The notes under the pieces were generated by a model. That model made no database searches. It saw only the letters and a list, made by a program, of their open reading frames with translations, and was not told the origin of the DNA. From Castanea sativa (lineage: Eukaryota > Streptophyta > Magnoliopsida > Fagales > Fagaceae), in contig NC_134023.1 of the NCBI RefSeq assembly GCF_040712315.1, positions 70,401,889-70,465,888 on the forward strand: DNA of 64,000 nt, in the 5' to 3' direction. The position numbers were made by a program, and so were the translations under genes. Positions 45,919 through 57,670 of the stretch are shown here, in pieces (within the stretch, counting starts at the first letter, position 1; each line of letters opens with the position of its first letter).

Positions 45919-47366
45919 AAATTGAGAGAGAAAGAGCAAATGGATCTCCCATCAAACACTAAATTTAGTGTTTGATGGGGGATCCATATCGATTGATAGA
46001 AAGATTTTGACAAATACCAAACTTTGCCCTTTTTTTTTACAAAAATTTAGGGATTCCACACATCAAAGGTAGAAGCACCCGCCATATGACTACTTGGTAA
46101 TGCAAATTTCTTCTATTTTATTGTTATTTCTGTTTCATTTGTTGTTGGGTGTTATTTAATAGTCACGTGATTATTTTATCACTTAGGCAAATATAAGTTA
46201 GTCCCGAATGTCAATTATTTCACAAATATGGAAACATAAGAGAGCCATAAAGGAAAACTAAAAACCCATAGGTCAATTTGCAACTGACCTAAATCCCAAG
46301 AAATGTTTATACATTTTGGCCCTAATGCAACATGTTAATGTATCCATTTATGGTCTATCATAGTTTTGCTCTTTTTAACTCCCCAAAATTACACCTGGGT
46401 AGTTTTTTTTTTCATTCAAAAAATCATTACTTTTGCGATGGAACTATTCATTGGCATTGGGGAGGAATGCGCTCCCCCTCCCTCCCCAATTTTTTTAATA
46501 CAAAAAGAACTATATATAGAGGTACCCGTTTTAGCAATGTTGTTCAATAAAATTACATTTCGCCCTCTTAACAATATCATTAATCCTTTTATAGACCATA
46601 AAAAATGTATAGATCTAAAATTTAAAACAAAATTAACAAACTCAAAAAAATTAGCACAACAACAAAAATTACCAATAGCAAAGCTAAAAAAGCTTAAGGC
46701 CAATTAACCAATTTTACTCAAAACAAACGACCCCAACCATTTTTAAAAATTTTAAACAAAATAATTTTTCCCTTACCCCGCAATAGATGCACACATCAAA
46801 GACACAAATAAAATAAAATAAATCCTAAGCTGGTAAGCAGCCTTAATCAAGAGAAGAAAGTGTGAGAATTATGGAGTAGGCATTTTTAACTACAAATGTC
46901 ATCAAAATTGACATTCACAACAAAATGGAAGATGAGTTTTTTTTTTTTTTTTTTTCATGGATGCTATAATGTTATTCATTAAAAGGGATATCACTACGAT
47001 AATTAGTACGAATTTAGTCATAGATGATTTCAAAAAAATTTAAAAACTCCGAGTTCATTTTCATAAATAATTGCATTGTAATGTATTCAGAAACAATGAT
47101 TTTGTGTCTTTGTTTTCATCGATGGTTTATTAATATTAAATGAATGCTTATTCGAAGTTTTATAATGATTTTTTATATACTTTTGCCTCCCCTAACTCAA
47201 AGTTGATGAAAAAGATACAATGATAGTACTGTAATACTTGAAGGTTTAAGTTACGAAATTTCACAGTCAATGAATTGATTTAGAAGCGATCCTAAAAATT
47301 GAGGGTGTAAATTAATATTATTCTAACCTAAATAATTTTATAATCAAATTTAAGAGTAGCATTATG
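45270..47366. other. Gene-free DNA with microsatellites
   Basis: TA plus AAC repeats occur at about 45434-45483. A TC run (45859-45884) is followed by an AT run to about 45915. A palindrome is annotated separately. A 33-codon frame on the - strand near 45603-45704 looks protein-like but is too short to call. The remainder is AT-rich with no gene. Confidence 0.6.
45940..45987. other. Near-perfect 48-bp palindrome
   Basis: Two 24-bp arms meet at AAATTT with no loop: the left arm starts ATGGATCTCCCATC, the right arm ends GATGGGGGATCCAT. Only one pair is mismatched. It lies directly after TC and AT microsatellites. Confidence 0.92.
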
Positions 47367-47760
47367 TGATAAACCCCTTCTCAATATCACACCTTACCGA
47401 TGTGGGACGACTCAACAACACTGAGTATCTTTTCTTTTTTCTTTTTTTTTTGAGAAACACACACACACACACACACATATATATAGGGAAAGAGGGATGA
47501 GATAAGGGAATACACTCACAAGCCAACACCAAAACTGCATACACAACACTAAGTATCTTCTTCTTCTTCTTTTTTTGAGAAACACACACACACACACACA
47601 CACACATATAGGGGAAAGGGGATGAGATAAGGGAATATACTCACACACTAACACCAAAACTACATGCGGCAATTAGTGTCGCAGAGCAAGTGATAAACTC
47701 CTTCTCAATATTACACTTTACCGATGTGGAACGACTTAACAATACTGAGTATCCTTCTTT
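47367..47760. repeat. Local tandem duplications with CA microsatellites
   Basis: A block with GAGAAACACACACACAC, GATGAGATAAGGGAATA and ACACCAAAACT occurs twice (about 47429-47547 and 47548-47667). The outer block GTGATAAAC, CTTCTCAATAT, CGATGTGG recurs at 47367 and 47690. Confidence 0.85.
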
Positions 47761-48136
47761 CAAAAAAAAAAAAAAAAGAGTATCATTATGTACAAGATAA
47801 GATCACATTCTTATCTAGTAGGATGAACTACTGTATCATCACACTAGCTTGCTTGCAAAATCGTCAATGGTATCCTCTCCATTTCTTGAAGAAGATAATG
47901 CAACAAGATGCTTGAGTTCTGATAGGCCCATCGATTAAATCTTCTCCGGCCTTCATATAATCAAAAAACCAATTAATAGAGGGAAAAGGAGCTCAGGAAT
48001 CCACCCCTTTCAAGAATTCCAGATATGATAAATGGATTTGGTGCCACACAAGGAATGGTGAGGAACACTCAGAATGGTGATAAAGTGGTAAACAATCTCA
48101 AATGAGGTAGGTTCAATGCCTTTGTCTTGTCACAAA

Positions 48137-48837
48137 GGGTATGTTTGTTTGGAGGGATTTTAAGAATGATGGAAAATTGAGAAGAAAAAAAGTGAAGAAA
48201 AAACTGTAAAGGGACCTGAGTGTTTTATCTTTGGACCCACCAAAATGGGGAGAAAACTAGGAGAAGAAGCTCAGTTTTTTGAGCTGACGAATACGCCCAT
48301 GTGCACTTGCACATGGGTTTCATCTAGTTGCGGGTTTTTTTTTCCCTTTTTTTTAAAAAATTTTTGTTTTGTCCAATTCCGGTTCCATTTCCCTTTTTTT
48401 TTTTTTGCTTTTTTTTTTCTTGTTCCTTTATTCATTTTTTCTACTCTACTTTTTTTTTTTCAAGCTTTTCTTTTATTTCACAATAGTATTTTGTTTTTTT
48501 GTTTGTTATTTTTTTGTGCTCATTTTTCTTTGGCTTGTGCTATTTATTTATTTTTTTTTTTAATTTGAAGTGTCCATACACAATTTTTTTTTAATACAAA
48601 AAAGTGTTAATTTTTTGTTTTATTTAATGGGGACGTAATTGTAAATTTATACTAACTTTGTTTTCCATCCTCTCATTTTTCTTCTCAACCAAAAAAATAA
48701 GTTTTCCACTTCTCCACTTTTTCATCTTTCCAACCAAATACAAATAGGAGAAAACTAAATCTCTTATATCCTCCCTCTTTTCTATCATCTTCCCATTTTC
48801 TATATCTCACTTTTTATTCCTCTTAACAAACCGACCC
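48137..48837. mobile_element. Candidate PIF/Harbinger-type MITE
   Basis: The left end GGGTATGTTTGTTTGGAGGG and the complement of the right end, GGGTCGGTTTGTTAAGAGG, resemble each other. AAA lies on both sides. The interior is T-rich. GGGTNNGTTTG ends suit this class, but the 3-bp duplication is uninformative. Its right end is copied again at about 60771-60840 by the tandem duplication. Confidence 0.55.
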
Positions 48838-49190
48838 AAAGAATACACAAAAAGAGAGAACAAAAAATCAGAAGTAATTGACTCCGTTTAGCACTCCCTT
48901 CAGGGTTTAAAAGATATTATCCACGTGGCTTATCGTAACTAGCATGTAACTCCATGCAAACTCATGGATGCATTTAATATTAATCAAAATTTTTATTGTA
49001 AAAATATAAATAATTAGTCAAATTGTTATTAAAAAAAAAACATGTAACACATGCATTCATGCATATGTATAGATACATTTAAAATTAAACACAATTTTTA
49101 TCATAAAATATAGATAATTAGTCAAATTATTTTTTTTAAGTAAATATAATTAGTCACATATTAAAATTCTTACCTAAATATAATACTACT
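48777..49190. repeat. First part of a roughly 590-bp tandem duplication, split by the Tat element
   Basis: This segment continues at 60594-60770 on the far side of the retroelement. The joined length is about 586 bp. The second copy follows at once at 60771-61368. Both start TATCCTCCCTCTTTTCTATC and end TTCATTAATAT. Confidence 0.9.
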
Positions 49191-49944
49191 TGTAAGTGCA
49201 CAATTGCACCTGGACCCAAGAACAGTTATGGGCTCAGGCCCAATGAGCCTTAAACAATACGAATTTGTAGAGTGTGGGCTTTAAACCTAGGTTAGAAGTG
49301 TATGGGGATTAATTGACACACTAAAGATTGCCAGTACCTGGAAATAACAAGGAGTAATGTAAATAGGCCTCCTCGGACGTAAGCTGGGAGCTGTTCTTAT
49401 ATTATATCTCTCTCTTTGTCTTTTTTTCTTTTTAGGTTACAAAAAGTTCTGTCCCGTTTCTGTTCTAGATCCCTCCTTAAATACTCCTCTTTTTAATACT
49501 TTATACACGTGTTGCCCCAACTCCTCCCTTAGCCTAGATATTTCTTTTCTCAGTGCCTTTGAATAGTAACCAGAAGTTTCTCTTCCACTGTTCAGGTGTC
49601 ACTTCCCCATAAATGCGGCCAGGGTGGTAGGTGCAGGGTTTTTAATGTGGAGGTAGTAGCCTTTATCTTTGACATTTCTTCAACACCGGTGCTTCTGGGG
49701 CGTTCTAGGGTTCACCCCTTTTAACCATTGGCCTTAACTGTGTCATCCCCTAACCTTTACTATGAAATTCCGAGTTCTTCGGTGCTCATTCGAGGGTAAG
49801 TTCACCCTCGGCTGGATCCTCGGATCCTCGGCGTATGGGCCGACCCATAGTAATAACAACTACTAAACCCAGGGTCATGTCGGCCTTCCTTAACACGGCC
49901 CAAAAACGGCCCACGTTCCCATCAGGATCTTTTTACTCCCCACA
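49191..49944 (-). repeat. 3' LTR of the Tat element
   Basis: 754 bp; on the - strand TGTGGGGAGT...GCACTTACA. It is followed inside the element by the purine-rich GTTTTGAGGGGCTAT. It matches the other LTR except at about two positions near 49787-49830 and one duplication. Confidence 0.95.
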
Positions 49945-49959
49945 ATAGCCCCTCAAAAC
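49945..49959 (-). other. Polypurine tract
   Basis: On the - strand GTTTTGAGGGGCTAT directly precedes the 3' LTR, the position where plus-strand priming occurs in LTR retrotransposons. Confidence 0.7.
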
Positions 49960-50450
49960 TCTAATTTTCAACGTCCGAGGAGAAAAATAGGGTTTTGATC
50001 CGACGAGAACCTACTCTACTCACTTTGCGAGTAATGGCACGGGTGGAAATCGTTTCGCGTCCCAGAGTATGCCATTTGGCGGTTTTATTTTGAACAACGC
50101 GCGCATTTATTACTGCCAGTTACATTTTGTCCCTCACGTTCAACGGTGAGATGGACATCCAACGGCCCTCATCACTCCACGAAATTTTAGGCGGGACAAA
50201 TATAATTTCGAGGCCGCCTTTTCGCACGTCGTGACGCTTCGGGAACCTGCGCCTTCATTTAATTCCTCTGGGGTTAATCCCATCAAGACATCAGCCATCA
50301 TTCCTTACTTGCAGAAAACCGTGGAAATTTGCACTCCTTCAACCTTGTAAGTTCTTGCTCCTATTCTTAACCTTTTTCTCCCTGATATTTGTCCTCGGCT
50401 ATCACTACAAACACTATCCCTATTAGAGCTATGTCTATCATTCCTCTGTA

Positions 50451-52998
50451 ATGGAAAAATTCAAGTGTCTAGTTGATACCGCCGCTGGGATGGAAGGCTT
50501 TAGAGCCAAATACCGTATTCCCAGCAACGTAGGGTTAGAATATTGCCCGGCAACAGCCGTGGCCGGTTCAAAGAAGGAGGGAGAGGTTATCATTCCTATG
50601 ATAGCCTTTATAGAGGGTGGGATGACCCTTCCAATGAAACCTGTAACAAGGGAGTACCTTCGCAACCACCGGTTGTGTCCTGATCAATGCCTCCCAAACG
50701 TTTTTAGAGTGTTGGGTAGTGTAGATGCTCTAAACGAGCAAATGGGTTTAAACCTCACATGGCACGATGTCGTGTTCCTATATGAGTCCCATAAACTTTC
50801 TAAGGTAGGTTATTATATTAAGTCTCGGTCCAGCACCGTTAGGCTAATCTCCTGTCTGCCCAAGTCAAACAAAGGCATGAAGGACGACTACTTGATCGTG
50901 TCTGGGAACTGGCACGACGGCTTCCACTGCCCAGTTGAGTGGGGGGATCCAGGTGCGACGCCGTAGGATTAATCTCCCCACGACACAACTTCTCCTAACA
51001 CACACACAGAAATGCGTATTTGTACTTACTTAAATTTGTTAAACATCTATGTAAATCTGACCAAGTTTGTTTGTTTTGACGTCTTTTTTTGCAGATAAGC
51101 AACACGTGCGTCCTCGTCTGAGTCACTGTAACATCGCAGATCTAAACCGGGTACTTCGCTCCGAGGTGTTCGTTAGTGAAGACCTACAACTCCGGGCTGC
51201 TCACCTTATTCTTGGGTACACCCCCCTTTCCAAAGACTTCCAGGAGATAGAGAACGCCATAATTGCGGGCGACCGAAGACGAAAGAGGATAAACGTAGCT
51301 CGGCCCCACTTTTTGGACGACCGTGACCTCCCGGACGCTCCTAACACCATTTTGTACAACCGGCCGATAGTAGCAGTCCCCCTCGCCGTGCACTCACAAG
51401 CAACTGTCGTTCCAGAAGAGCAGGTGTCTTCTTCACACACACTTGACGACGAGATAGATCAATTCCATCTCGAAGACATCGAGAGACCTCGCGGGAACCA
51501 GTTTGTGGTACTTTCCGACGAGGAGGAAGAAGCCACCGAGGCCTCTGGAATTGCAGGGTTTGTGGTTGCCCTTCCCGAAGACGAATTAGAAGAAGACATG
51601 GGAAGAATGGAGGGTCTCCTCACCAATAGGGCTGCTAAGGTTGCAGAGAAAAAGAAAACGGGGACGTCCCAAGTTCCCCCAGCTTTACCTCCTCCTCCTC
51701 CTCCAGCTGAGCCAAAACTGCCAGCCGAGGATCCCAAGAAGAAGAGGAAGGGGGATAATGAGGGGACGATTAATAAAGACCCCAAGAAACCACGCCAACA
51801 ACTCCCACCGGCCCAGCAGCAGAAGCTGGACAAGGGCAAGGGTAGAGCCCGCTCGGTTGAAATCGGGGAAATCAGGGACGAGGCTGAAGTGCGCCGAGCA
51901 CCGACCACCTGGTCCCCCGATTTAAGACTGGACGGCGCTCCCATCTCCTGCCAGTCCAGTATAAGGGCGGTTCAACAAGGCCATGCCCACCACCTGGCCG
52001 AGGTCCTGGAACGCCCTCTCCTGTTGCCCAAGGACATGGAGACCTTGGAAAAAATGGGCCAGCCACAACTATTCCTCTCCCTAAAAAGAGACTTAGCGCT
52101 GGTAAGTGTTTCTCCTTTTAACAATATTTATAAGTAAGTTTGTTTTCTTTTTTTTTTTTACTGTTCCTAACTCCATCATACTTTACTACAGGCTATTCAG
52201 GAGGTCTTCGTAGCTGAGAAGTTTATTGAAGACACTCGGAAAATAGCCAGGACTGAGCTCGAAATCAGGATGGAAACTGAGAAGTCCTTGGGCACAGCCC
52301 TTGCTGCGAATGAGAAGTTGACCTCAGAGGTGGCTGATCTGAAGAGAGAGAAAAATGGGGTCGAGTCAAATTTGAAGACCATGAAGACCCAGATAGAAGG
52401 ACAGCGCAAGCTCCTTCGTGAAAGAGATGAAGAGCTCTCCCAAGCTCAAAGGGAGTGCTCGGATCTGAAGAAGGAACTGGAGTTAATGAAGAAAGAAGCC
52501 AGCTCCTTCCAACTTTCTCTCCTCGCCGCTAAGCAGGAAAGTTTCGATGAAGGGGTAGCAACCACAGAGGAGCAGCTGACAGAGGAGTTCGCGGCTTTAT
52601 GCCGTGAATACTGTCAAAAAGTATGGGGGGAAGCTTTAAACGTAGCAGGAGTTCCCCAATCTTCGGATTTGAGGAAGTCCGAGAATGTTTGGCTTCCCCT
52701 AGAAATACAGGAGATTGAAGAGGCTCCTGCTGCTACTCCTATCCCCGAGGCAACTCTTCCTGCTCTACCTCCGGTGGTCCCACAGCAAATTCCTGATCCT
52801 ACAGAACCTTCTGGTTTCAATAAAGAAAAGGAAGGAGGAGTGGATGCAGAGAAGGACTTGAACCAGACAGTGGAACCCAACGTCCTTCCAACAAAGACAG
52901 CGGATAAAGGAAAGCAGGTTATGACTCCTTTTGAGCTGGAGTTGAGAAAGACCGAGGGCACTAGTACCTCTCAGCAAGATCCTCCTCCAACAGCTTAG
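50451..52998 (+). CDS. Antisense extra gene of the Tat element, three exons, 771 residues
   Basis: Exons 50451-50952, 51095-52101 and 52192-52998 join in frame (phase 1, then phase 0) across GT-AG introns of 142 and 90 bp with pyrimidine tracts (TTTTTTTGCAG, TTTACTACAG). The combined frame of 772 codons has no internal stop and ends TAG. The N-terminal part (about 1-300) is globular, with PATAVAGSKKEGEVIIP and RLCPDQCLPNVFRVLGS. It resembles plant proteins annotated as putative gypsy-type transposon (Pfam Transposase_28), a recollection to be tested. The middle is acidic and proline-rich with Lys/Arg clusters (PKKKRKG, likely nuclear signal). The C-terminal third is a coiled coil (EKSLGTALAANEKLTSEVADL). 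It runs opposite to gag-pol. Antisense extra ORFs are known in Tat elements; their role is unknown. A 6-codon upstream ORF lies at 50431-50451. Confidence 0.85.
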
Positions 52999-52999
52999 G

Positions 53000-53535
53000 A
53001 CTTAGCTTAGGGCTTCTCTTTTTCCTTTTTTTTTTTTTTTTTTTTTTTGAATTATATATTGTAATGCATACTCAACTGATTAATGAAGAACGATTTCGTT
53101 TACTTTTCACTTGGATTGTATCTGTTTTTACTTTATTCTTTTTGTACTTATTACAAAAGTTTCCCATTAAGTCATATCAAAAGTTTCTCAGAGTATAAAA
53201 ATCTAACTCCAAGGATTGCACAATCATAACTTCCACATAATCATGCGTATATTATTAAAGATTTAATACAAGGTGACATGGTTAATTCATTTGAACAATG
53301 CCTCAATTAAAAAGAAGAAAGGACCACATATAATGATTAAACCCTTGTAATGCATATCACAGTATCTAGTAAGATGTAAGATCCGAGGACCATTCCTTAC
53401 ACAATCAGAAGTTAACTTTACGATCCGAGTTAATAAACAGTAACGTATTAACATCCAGACACAATCAGAAGTTTACTTTAATCAAAGTCGTAGTCCGAAG
53501 ATAAATATTAAGCAATCTTTCGTTTAATTCTTAAA
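53000..53535. other. Spacer after the antisense gene
   Basis: A T-run at 53024-53048 and AATGAAGAACG-type sequence follow the stop codon. No clear AATAAA is seen. Two GATCCGAG words link it to the 150-bp units. Nothing else recognised. Confidence 0.5.
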
Positions 53536-54300
53536 AATTGTAACTGTAAATGTTAATGTTCCCAAAGTAGGAGGTCCGAGGACCCGGCATAACTAAGGTT
53601 CTGTTTAACAAATGATAAGACATCAATTTCCACAAGGTTTGTGGTCCGAGGACTGCACTTAACCAAGTTTCTGTTTGATTCTTTAGAACAATAACTTCAA
53701 ATGTTAATTTTCCCAAAGTAGGAGGTCCGAGGACCCGGCATAACTAAGGTTCTGTTTAACAAATGACAAGACATCAATTTCCACAAGGTTTGTGGTCCGA
53801 GGACTGCACTTAACCAAGTTTCTGTTTGATTCTTAAAATTGTAACTTCAAATGTTAATTTTCCCAAAGTAGGAGGTCCGAAGACCCGGCATAACTAAGGT
53901 TCTGTTTAACAAATGATAAGACATCAATTTCCACAAGGTTTGTGGTCCGAGGACTGCACTTAACCAAGTTTCTGTTTGATTCTTTAGAACAATAACTTCA
54001 AATGTTAATTTTCCCAAAGTAGGAGGTCCGAGGACCCGGCATAACTAAGGTTCTGTTTAACAAATGACAAGACATCAATTTCCACAAGGTTTGTGGTCCG
54101 AGGACTGCACTTAACCAAGTTTCTGTTTGATTCTTAAAATTGTAACTTCAAATGTTAATTTTCCCAAAGTAGGAGGTCCGAAGACCCGGCATAACTAAGG
54201 TTCTGTTTAACAAATGATAAGACATCAATTTCCACAAGGTTTGTGGTCCGAGGACTGCACTTAACCAAGTTTCTATTTGATTCTTAAAATTGTAACTGCG
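53536..54300. repeat. Tandem array inside the Tat element, about 5 units of 150 bp
   Basis: GTAGGAGGTCCG recurs near 53568, 53719, 53869, 54019 and 54169. Each unit has two GGTCCGAGGAC words, one before CCGGCATAACTAAGG and one before TGCACTTAACCAAG. The units are nearly identical. The array lies between the end of pol and the 3' end of the antisense gene. Non-coding. Confidence 0.93.
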
Positions 54301-54353
54301 AGCGTCAGAGCTACTCATAACTTTGAAATACAAACTGACAAAAGCTCATTCTA

Positions 54354-57300
54354 TTAATAATAATACCTTCTAAGATTATTTACATTCCATGGACGTGGTA
54401 CAATCCGTTCGTCTAGATCAGCTAGCCTATATGACCCTATGCCTGCTACTGAAACAATGCGATAGGAGCCTTCCCAGTTAGGTCCCAGCTTACCCCAAGC
54501 CGGGTTCTTAGAAGTGCCTACAACTTTCCTTAATACAAGATCACCAGGTGCAAGTGGTCTTAGCTTCACATGGGCATCATATCCTCGTTTTAGCTTCTGC
54601 TGATAATAGGCCATTTGGACCATAGCTGCCTCACGCCGTTCCTCAAGTAAATCAAGATCTTTCTCTAGAAGTCCCTTGTTATTCTCCGGGCTAAAAGAAC
54701 TTGTCTTTAGAGTAGGAAAACCAGATTCCAAAGGTATCACCGCCTCGGCTCCATAAGTCATAGAGAATGGAGTTTCTCCAGTGGATCTGCGCGGTGTGGT
54801 CCGATACGTCCACAGGACATGAGGGAGCTCCTCTACCCATCTACCTTTCGCATCGTCCAACCTCTTCTTGAGCCCGTTAACTATGACCTTGTTAACGGCC
54901 TCGGCTTGTCCATTTCCCTGAGGATAAACAGGGGTGGAATATCTGTTTATGATACCCATGTCACCACAATACTTCCTAAAAGCCTTACTATCGAACTGGA
55001 CACCATTGTCAGAGATGAGTGTGTGTGGTACACCAAATCTAGTAACGATGTTTTTCCATATAAATTTCTTTGAATCGACATCTCGGATATTGGCTAAGGG
55101 CTCAGCTTCAACCCATTTAGTGAAGTAGTCTGTTCCCACCGCAGCCATCTTTTGTTGCCAACAGCCCTCGAAAATGGCCCTACAATGTCCAAGCCCCACT
55201 GTGCGAAAGGCCAAGGGCTGGAGAGAGGGTTAAGAACCCCTCCAGGTTGGTGGATATTAGGGGCGAACCTCTGACATTGATCACATTTTCTGGCATAGTC
55301 CTGAGCTTCCCTCTGCATATTAGGCCACCAATAACCCTGAGTCAGGGCTCTATGGGCTAAAGACCTTCCCCTAGTGTGGCTCCCACAAATTCCCTCATGC
55401 AATTCCTCCAGTAATGCCTCTGTTGATTCAGGGTGCACACATAACAAATACGGTCCTGAGAAGGATCGTTTGTATAGCTTCTGGTCCTCGGACAACCAGA
55501 AACGCGGCGCCTTTCGACGTATCTTTTCTGCTTCAACCTTGGCTTCGGGAAGAATGTCATTTTTAAGAAAAGATATGATCGAATCCATCCAACTAGGACC
55601 AGGCCTTATTAGATGGATGCGAGGTGCGTTAGCAGTTACAAGAGAAGGTTCTACCAAATCCTGAACGAGGATAACCCTTGGTAACCCTTGAGCCGAGGAC
55701 GTTGCCAACGTAGCCAAGGAATCTGCATGAGTGTTTCCACTCCTAGAAATGTGAGCTAAGGAAAAGGAGTCGAATTCAGCCTACTGGCGTTTGACCTGGG
55801 CCAAATATTCCTGCATTCTGGGGTCTCTAGCCTCCATGGTTCCCATGACCTGGCCAACCACCAACTGAGAGTCTGAGAACACATGAATTTCCTTGCCACC
55901 CATCTTATGTACCATTTTCATGCCTACTAAGACTGCTTCATACTCGGCCTCATTGTTAGTAGCCGAGAAAGCCAATCTCAAAGATTTTTCGAAGACAATT
56001 CCTTCAGGGGACATTAGAACAAGTCCAACACCAGACCCTTTCTGATTAGCAGCCCCATCCACATAAACTCTCCAAGCCGAGGGCGATACGGCTGTAATCA
56101 CACCAACTGATTTTTCACCCATGTGTGCTTCTTTTGAAGCTTCTTCTAGCAATGGTTCAGTAAACTCTGCCACCAAATCAGCGAGGACCTGTCCCTTCTC
56201 CGAAGTGCGAGGCTTGTATTTAACATCGAAGGCTCCCAAAATGGTTCCCCATTTTGCCACCCTGCCAGAATAATCAGCACTACGCAGCACAGCCTTAAGA
56301 GGCAACTGGGTCAAAACAACCACAGTATGAGGTTGGAAATAATGGGGAAGTTTGCGCGTGGCGTGGACTACAGCCAGAAGTGCTTTTTCCAAGGGCAGAT
56401 AGCGCACCTCGACCTCATTCAAGGACTTACTAACGTAGTAGATCGGTCTCTGTACTCCCCTCTCATTCCTTATAAGGACTAAGCTCACCGCGTGAATAGC
56501 CACGGCCAGATAAGCGAATAAAACCTCGTCCACCTCAGGGCGAGATAAAATAGGTGGCCGAGAAAGATATTGCTTAAGCTGTTGGAAAGCTAAATCGCAG
56601 TCCTCAGTCCATTGAAACCCTTTCCACTTGTGCAACAACTGAAAGAAAGGACGGCACCGTTCAGCTGACCGAGAAATAAATCTATTCAACGCAGCCACCA
56701 TTCCAGTCAATTTCTGAATCTCTTTTGGGTTCCTAGGCGGCTGCAAATTCTGAATAGCCTTAACCTGCACCGGGTTTACCTCTATGCCCCTATGAGTAAT
56801 CATATATCCCAAGAACTTTCCAGATCCCACGCCAAAAGAACACTTGGAGGCGTTAAGGCGCAACTTATACTTCCTTAGCATCTGGAAGGTGTCGGCCAGA
56901 TCTGTCATGTGCGAAGGTACTGTCTTACTCTTCACCACCATGTCATCCACGTATACTTCTATGGTTTTCCCCAGTTGCTGTTCAAACATTCGGGTCATCA
57001 TTCTTTGGTAAGTAGCCCCAGCATTTTTTAACCCAAATGGCATGACCTTATAATGATAGTTCCCAGTTGGAGTAATGAAAGCAGTCTTCTCCTGATCCTC
57101 TAACGTCAAGGGAATTTGGTGGTAACCCTGGAAGGCATCCAAGAAACTCATCCGAGGATGTCCAACAGTAGCATCTACCAGTTGGTCAATCCGTGGCATT
57201 GGGAACGAATCTTTAGGACAGGCCTTGTTCAGATCAGTAAAGTCTACACATACTCTCCACTTGCCGTTCTTCTTTTTAACAACAACAGTATGAGCCAACC

Positions 57301-57667
57301 ATTCAGAGTAGAAAACTTCTTTGATAGCCCCCGCCCTTTTGAGTTTAAGAACCTCTTCCTTCACAGCTTCAGAATGTTCTCGGGAAGATCGCCGAGGTGG
57401 CTGCCTCCTCGGAACAATGGCAGGATTGACGTTTAAACGATGACAAATAAAGTTCGGATCTACGCCTGGAGCCTCATAGGGGTCCCACGCAAAAACATCT
57501 AAATTATCTTTCAGAAATTTCAACAACTCCATCTTCTCTTGGTGTGGCAAAAGTATGCCAACTTGGAAAAACCTCTCTGGATCATCTGTTATTACAAACT
57601 TCTCTAACTCCTCACAAATAGCCTCGTCTCCTGTCATCGCTCCAGGTGCCTCCGGAGCTGTTAATTG
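54354..57667 (-). pseudogene. pol of the Tat element (RT-RH-aRH-INT), one stop and one frameshift
   Basis: It continues in frame from the gag UAG. Reverse transcriptase: WRVCVDFTDLNKACPKD, FLDAFQGYHQIPL, MPFGLKNAGATYQRMM, YVDDMVVKSK. RNase H follows (about 56200-56650), then the archaeal-type RNase H with YVDGAANQKGSGVG, NNEAEYEA and SDSQLVVGQ (55781-56090). A TAG at 55781-55783 interrupts the frame after QVKRQ. The frame resumes through ADSLATLA into integrase: zinc-binding H/H/CDQCQRF, then GLDIVGPF. Near 55140 one base is missing, shifting the frame before GTDYFTKWVEAEP. The rest (54354-55150) has DNGVQF and YPQGNGQAEAVN, so the D-D-E residues are present but split. Inactive as read, unless these are sequencing errors. 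Confidence 0.93.
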
Positions 57668-57670
57668 CTA
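57662..57670 (-). promoter_or_regulatory. UAG readthrough site between gag-protease and pol
   Basis: On the - strand the gag frame ends TCA TAG CAA TTA and continues open and in the same frame into pol. UAG followed by CARYYA is the leaky context known from tobacco mosaic virus and other plant viruses. This would make a Gag-Pol fusion at low rate. Readthrough itself is inferred. Confidence 0.75.

Noticed and set aside
47362..47672. Two - strand frames with Cys-Val repeats
   Set aside because: They are read from CA microsatellites.
51459..51944. 161-codon frame on the - strand inside the antisense gene
   Set aside because: It is the shadow of exon 2 of the spliced + strand gene, Ser-rich because the other strand is acidic and Pro-rich.
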